Below, piece after piece: positions 59,995 through 64,000 of a stretch of 64,000 bases of DNA. Both the position numbers and the translations under genes were made by a program. The stretch spans positions 21,981-85,980 of the forward strand of contig LFSA01000029.1 of NCBI GenBank assembly GCA_001512635.1. Direction: 5' to 3'. This DNA is from Pelotomaculum sp. DTU098 (GTDB lineage Bacteria > Bacillota > Desulfotomaculia > Desulfotomaculales > Pelotomaculaceae). Below the pieces are notes generated by a model. That model made no database searches. It saw only the letters and a list, made by a program, of their open reading frames with translations, and was not told the DNA's origin. Numbering within the stretch: the stretch's first letter is position 1; each line of letters opens with the position of its first letter.

Positions 59995-61383
59995 ATGATT
60001 ACATACTCCCATTACCTGAGCATTTTGGGAATTATCCTTTTGGTGAGCCTGGCCGGCTTTTACTCATCACGTTTTATCCATACCGCAGGCGACTTTTTTA
60101 TGGGCAGCCGGCAAATTGGTGCATCCCTTGTTGGAGGTTTCCTGGTAGGAGCTTTCGTAGGCGGAACTTCAACTGTCGGCACAGCTCAGATGGCTTATCA
60201 GTACGGTATCAGCGCCATATGGTTTACCGTTGGGGGAGGTCTGGCCGGTCTTGTTCTGGGGCTCTTCCTGGTGGAACCCCTGCGGGCAGGTAAGGTGGAT
60301 ACAGCTCCCCAGTTTCTGGCCCGCACCTATGGCGAATCCGTACGTCCCTGGGTTGCCGTTTATACTTCCGTAGGGATGTTTATTCAAGTGGGCGCCCAGG
60401 GACTGGCGGCAATACCAATTCTGAGCAGTCTTTTTCCTGTTTCAGCACAGCTTGCGGCTGTGTTGTTTACCCTGGCGCTGCTTACCTGCGTTATTTTCGG
60501 CGGGTTTTGGGGCGCCAGTTTGGTGGGATTAATCAAAGTTGTACTGATTTATGGGATCTTGTTTATTGCCGGCTTGACGGGTTATCACCTATTGGGCGGG
60601 TTTCAAGGAGCGCACTGGGCGTTTCCTGAAGGAACCTGGCTTTCCCTGTTTCCCCAGGGCAAAGGAAAGGGACTGGCCTCGGTCTTTTCCGTGGTGGTGG
60701 GTTTCATCTCAACCCAGACCTATCTTCAACCGGTATTCGCGGCAAAAAACAACCGTTCAGCCAGGCTAGGTGTTTTTCTGGCCGCCTTCTTGATTCCCCT
60801 TGCCGGCCTGATCGCGACGGTAATTGGCCTGTATATGCGTGCCTCGCATCCGGAAATTGAACCGGGCAAAGCCCTGCCTCTTTTTCTCGTCAGCTATTTG
60901 AATCCCTGGTTGGGAGGAGCCGCTCTCGGGACCTTGCTTGTATCCTTGTTTTTGTCCGGTGCTGCCCTTTCCCTCGGCATCAGCACCGTCCTGACCCAGG
61001 ATCTTTACCACCGGTTTCAGCCCAACGCACCGGATAAGAAAATACTACTGTCGTCCCGTTTAATGGTGCTTGCCGTTGGTGCTGGGAGTCTCTTATTTGT
61101 ACTTTTAAACTTAAAAACAATGATCTTGGATTGGGCCTTCCTGTCAATGGCCTTACGCGGGGTAACTGTTTTTGCCCCTCTCGTTGGCGCTGTTTTTGCT
61201 TCAGGCTGGATTAAGCCTGAGGCAGGAGTCAGGGCAGTTGTTTTTGCACCGCTCCTGGCCATGTTGTGGGTCTTTTTCCTGCCTGAAGCGGGCGATCCGG
61301 TTTTTGTCGGGATGGGCCTGTCTACACTGATTCTGGCCTGCGGGTTTGATAAAATGAGAAACGCAGGTCCTGGCAGAAGCTAA
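59995..61383 (+). CDS. Sodium:solute symporter (SSF) family protein
   Basis: A 462-residue polytopic protein with about 13 hydrophobic segments. It shows the SSF entry GDFFMGSRQIGASLVGGFLVGAF (in two parts) with GGTSTVGTAQMAYQYG, FVGVS-like helix VVVGFISTQTYLQPVFAAKN, and the late VLTQDLYHRF motif of sodium symporters. The substrate is unknown. No ribosome site lies before ATG 59995 or before GTG 59977, and an extended -10 lies exactly where a leaderless transcript would begin at 59995. It is a single gene. Confidence 0.88.
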   Translation: MITYSHYLSILGIILLVSLAGFYSSRFIHTAGDFFMGSRQIGASLVGGFLVGAFVGGTSTVGTAQMAYQYGISAIWFTVGGGLAGLVLGLFLVEPLRAGKVDTAPQFLARTYGESVRPWVAVYTSVGMFIQVGAQGLAAIPILSSLFPVSAQLAAVLFTLALLTCVIFGGFWGASLVGLIKVVLIYGILFIAGLTGYHLLGGFQGAHWAFPEGTWLSLFPQGKGKGLASVFSVVVGFISTQTYLQPVFAAKNNRSARLGVFLAAFLIPLAGLIATVIGLYMRASHPEIEPGKALPLFLVSYLNPWLGGAALGTLLVSLFLSGAALSLGISTVLTQDLYHRFQPNAPDKKILLSSRLMVLAVGAGSLLFVLLNLKTMILDWAFLSMALRGVTVFAPLVGAVFASGWIKPEAGVRAVVFAPLLAMLWVFFLPEAGDPVFVGMGLSTLILACGFDKMRNAGPGRS

Positions 61384-61572
61384 GCGAAGGTCAAGGAACT
61401 CAGGAAGATTTGGGGCTTTCCCCTCTACTGTTTTTTAATTATTTTAATGTAGGCCTATTGTAACCAAAAAAAATAAGACATCCAAGCCGCTGGTGTGGCA
61501 CCACCAGAAGAATGAAAATGTCTATATTCAGGAAAGTCATAGTTAATACCGTTAATATTTATTACGAGCAAG

Positions 61573-64000
61573 CTATATAGATTGCTCTTTTTGAGTTATA
61601 TTTTTGAACCTGACATAGAAGGTCGTCCCTCCTGTGCCTGTATCAACCTCGATCCTGGCGTTGTGCCTTGCTGCTATGCTGTAGCAAACAGCCAAACCAA
61701 GGCCGGTTCCGTGCTCTTTAGTGGTAAAAAACGGCGTGCCCAGTTTATCCAGCATTTCAGAACCGATCCCCCTGCCCTCATCCTGCACTGCAAGAACAAC
61801 TTCATCTTCTTCCAAATAAGTGCTGATAGTGAGCTTTTTACGGGCAGGCATTGCCTCCAGCCCGTTGCGAACCAGGTTCAATATAAGCTGGCGTATTTCT
61901 TTTTCATCAAGCAGTAATTCCTGCACTTCTCCAAGTTTAAAAGCCACATGTTTGTCGAAAACCATAGCGTCAGCAGTAATCAGGGGTGAAAGGGTCCTCA
62001 CGATATCGTTGAGATCCCGGCGCTCCCGGTTAACTGCTTTATCTTTGGCCAGCGAAAGAAACTCGCTAATTATACAATTTGCCCGGTCCAGTTCTTCAAT
62101 CATCAGTTTGAAATAGTCGACGTATTGGGCGCACTCTGCTTTACCGCACAGCATTTGCAGAAAACCGCGCACCGTGGTCATAGGATTTCTAATCTCGTGT
62201 CCGATGCCGGCCGCCATTTCTCCAATAAGGTGCAGCCGCTCAAGACGGGCGATATCCTTCTCCAACTGCCTGCGCTCGGTTATGTCGTTTACAGTGCTCA
62301 AGATACACTGCTCTCCGCCGATAGTGATTATTTCTGCTGAAAAAAGTCCGGTGCGGACTTCACCGCGACTTGTGAGAAAATTGGTTTCGAGGTTTTGTAC
62401 TCTGCCGTGCCGGGCGATAAGTCTTTTTATCTTTTTATAATGATTAATATCTGCCCAGATATTCAAGTCTTTTGCTGTGCGGCCTATTACCTCTTCACGC
62501 CGGTAGCCGAGGACCCGCAAAAATGTGTCGTTGATGTCTATGTACCTGCCGTCAATAAAGCTGTTGATGGCCATCGGGCCGGGGCCTGACCTGAAGGCCT
62601 TTGAGAACCTTTCCTCCGACATGCGGAGATCTCTCTCAGCCCGTTTGCGCTCGGTAATATCCCGAAAAAAACAGAATAGCCTGCCGCCTCCCCTGGGAAG
62701 ATACTTAACGCTGGCATCAAGTTCGATTATGCTGCCGTCCTTGCACCTGTGCCTGGTCTCGAAACGGTCTCCGCCCTCATTAATCATCACCTGGATGCGC
62801 TTGCTTATTTCCATTTTCGTATGTGCCGCGTCTATTTCCCATATGCTCATACTGGCAAGTTCTTTACGGCTGTAACCTGTCATATGGCAGTATGCTTCAT
62901 TTACATCCAGAAATTTTCCATTGATGTCAACTAGCCAGAATCCCTCCATAGCATTATGCAATATGGTCCGATACTGTTCTTCACTTTCACGCAATGCCTC
63001 TTCCTGTCTCCTGCGCTCTGAAATATCGCGGATAGACTCTATAGCTCCAATACGATTGCGCCGGCTGTCGTAAAGCGGGGAGGCCGTACCCCACAAAATA
63101 GCGCCCTTGCCCCCAAATGCTGAAGGTGTGTAGTTTTCAGCAAAAAGGGTGTCCCCGTTTCTCCCAACGTTTTTATAATTATTTTTTTCAAAAACACTTT
63201 GATCATCTATATCTACCAGATCAATCAGCAGGGGCCGCGCTTCCCCATAAAAAGGCACGGCATAATCCCTCTTTCCGATCATGTCTTTCTTTTTGATACC
63301 AGTCATTTCCTCAATAGCCTTATTCCAGGCAATGACTTTCTTGTCCTGGTCAATGACAAAGGTTGCGTCGGGCAAAAACTCGATAATATCCATAAGGCGC
63401 TGGTGGGCTGCGCGCATCTTTTCCTCATATTGTTTGTGAACGGTTATTTCAATGTTCATGGAAAGTACCATCATGGTACCATCAACATCGTAATAGGGAT
63501 ATTCATAACCTTCGAAGGTGTGCTTATCAGAATAGGTCCACTCCCATTTCTGAGGAATACCGGTCTCAAAAACAAGGCAAACAGGGCAACTACCGCATGC
63601 ATGATCGCATTCATAAAATATTTCATAGCAGAATTTGCCGGCCGGGTCTCCGAGCTTTTCCCGGAAGGAGCGGTTGGCATACCGAATCGAGTAGTCTCTT
63701 GCCTGGAGATAGACAATTGCCGGGAGTTCATCCAGCAGTGAGAACAGCCTTTTCCGTTCTGTTTCCAGCTTTTGCTCTGCCTGCCTGCGCCCGATGGTTT
63801 CCAGGCGCAACCGGGTATGAGCGTCTACAAGTTCACTAACTGCTGCTTTTAACGAATTTTCCAGGTCGCTGACTTGCTCTCTTAATTCTCTCTCGATTAG
63901 CTTCTGCTCCGTGACATCACGCAGAATGCTGCAGAGCTTAATGCTCTCGCCTGTTTTTATAAGAAAAGAGGATTGTTGAATTTGACTGACGTTTCCATCC
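61573..64000 (-). CDS. Multi-PAS sensor histidine kinase (5' end outside window)
   Basis: The open frame continues to the right window edge, so the N-terminus is missing. Seen in order: end of a PAS/PAC domain (LCSILRDVTEQKL), a coiled linker, then four PAS domains (ELPAIVYLQARDYSIRYANR; FLPDATFVIDQDKKVIAWNK; NAMEGFWLVDINGKFLDVNE; GPGPMAINSFIDGRYIDIND), HisKA with IGHEIRNPMTTVRGF, and HATPase with NLVRNGLEAM, DEGRGI and GTGLGLAVCYSIAA. The first complete PAS has a Cys cluster CDHACGSCPVC that may bind a metal or sense redox state. No TM helix is seen in the visible part. Similar kinases start sporulation phosphorelays (KinA/KinE-like), but the partner is unknown. Confidence 0.9.
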   Translation of the reverse strand, partial: DGNVSQIQQSSFLIKTGESIKLCSILRDVTEQKLIERELREQVSDLENSLKAAVSELVDAHTRLRLETIGRRQAEQKLETERKRLFSLLDELPAIVYLQARDYSIRYANRSFREKLGDPAGKFCYEIFYECDHACGSCPVCLVFETGIPQKWEWTYSDKHTFEGYEYPYYDVDGTMMVLSMNIEITVHKQYEEKMRAAHQRLMDIIEFLPDATFVIDQDKKVIAWNKAIEEMTGIKKKDMIGKRDYAVPFYGEARPLLIDLVDIDDQSVFEKNNYKNVGRNGDTLFAENYTPSAFGGKGAILWGTASPLYDSRRNRIGAIESIRDISERRRQEEALRESEEQYRTILHNAMEGFWLVDINGKFLDVNEAYCHMTGYSRKELASMSIWEIDAAHTKMEISKRIQVMINEGGDRFETRHRCKDGSIIELDASVKYLPRGGGRLFCFFRDITERKRAERDLRMSEERFSKAFRSGPGPMAINSFIDGRYIDINDTFLRVLGYRREEVIGRTAKDLNIWADINHYKKIKRLIARHGRVQNLETNFLTSRGEVRTGLFSAEIITIGGEQCILSTVNDITERRQLEKDIARLERLHLIGEMAAGIGHEIRNPMTTVRGFLQMLCGKAECAQYVDYFKLMIEELDRANCIISEFLSLAKDKAVNRERRDLNDIVRTLSPLITADAMVFDKHVAFKLGEVQELLLDEKEIRQLILNLVRNGLEAMPARKKLTISTYLEEDEVVLAVQDEGRGIGSEMLDKLGTPFFTTKEHGTGLGLAVCYSIAARHNARIEVDTGTGGTTFYVRFKNITQKEQSI

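Overview
The window looks like the chromosome of a spore-forming, low-to-medium GC Firmicute of the Clostridia, most like the Peptococcaceae/Desulfotomaculum group. The evidence is a SpoVA spore-channel operon with DUF421, DUF1657 and YhcN/YlaJ partners, DUF3231 and DUF3243 proteins, GatCAB amidotransferase, strong GGAGG ribosome sites with many GTG/TTG starts, and a CtsR-type operator. The genus is inferred; there is no rRNA, tRNA, CRISPR array, recognisable transposase or prophage in the window.

Layout. 0-12 kb holds scattered housekeeping and small genes: the start of tsaD, DUF3243, an alpha/beta hydrolase, a rhomboid protease, a sirtuin, a TtcA-type PP-loop protein, a polysaccharide deacetylase, a membrane Mrr-like protein, threonine synthase and UvsE. 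12-16 kb has an ABC-F ATPase, a DUF3892 protein and a DHA2 drug exporter. 16.5-23.1 kb (minus strand) is one operon: a HisD-like dehydrogenase, a zinc-type medium-chain dehydrogenase and a ribose-type ABC importer (ATPase, permease, binding lipoprotein), probably for uptake and oxidation of an unidentified polyol or related compound. 23.5-26.4 kb has carbonic anhydrase, a tandem DUF3231 protein and small genes. 26.4-32.3 kb holds htpG with a CtsR-like box, then a spoVA operon (two DUF1657, DUF421, spoVAC, spoVAD, spoVAE, YhcN/YlaJ lipoprotein) matching the gene content of the mobile spoVA2mob operon of heat-resistant Bacillus spores. 32.4-35.5 kb is a TRAP transporter (dctPQM) behind a leader with an intrinsic terminator. 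36-42 kb (plus strand) has a secreted protein, a two-component system, a glutamine-synthetase-like protein lacking key active-site residues, and glutamate dehydrogenase. 42-48.4 kb has a PepSY-like/SLH surface protein and gatCAB. 48.6-64 kb is mixed: methyltransferase, azoreductase, an autoregulated ArsR/membrane pair, DUF441, azlCD, iron-sulfur flavoprotein, a frameshifted DMT permease, ARPP-1-like protein, NCS2 nucleobase permease, XRE regulator, an SSF symporter that looks leaderless, and a multi-PAS histidine kinase cut by the window edge.

The points most worth attention are the apparent glutamine synthetase pseudoenzyme, the HisD-like protein with a changed zinc ligand inside a transport operon, the attenuator-like leader of dctP, an interleaved inverted-repeat element near 9.4 kb, and several genes whose coding frame continues upstream of any usable start codon or breaks by one base. 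Those breaks may be real decay or sequence error.
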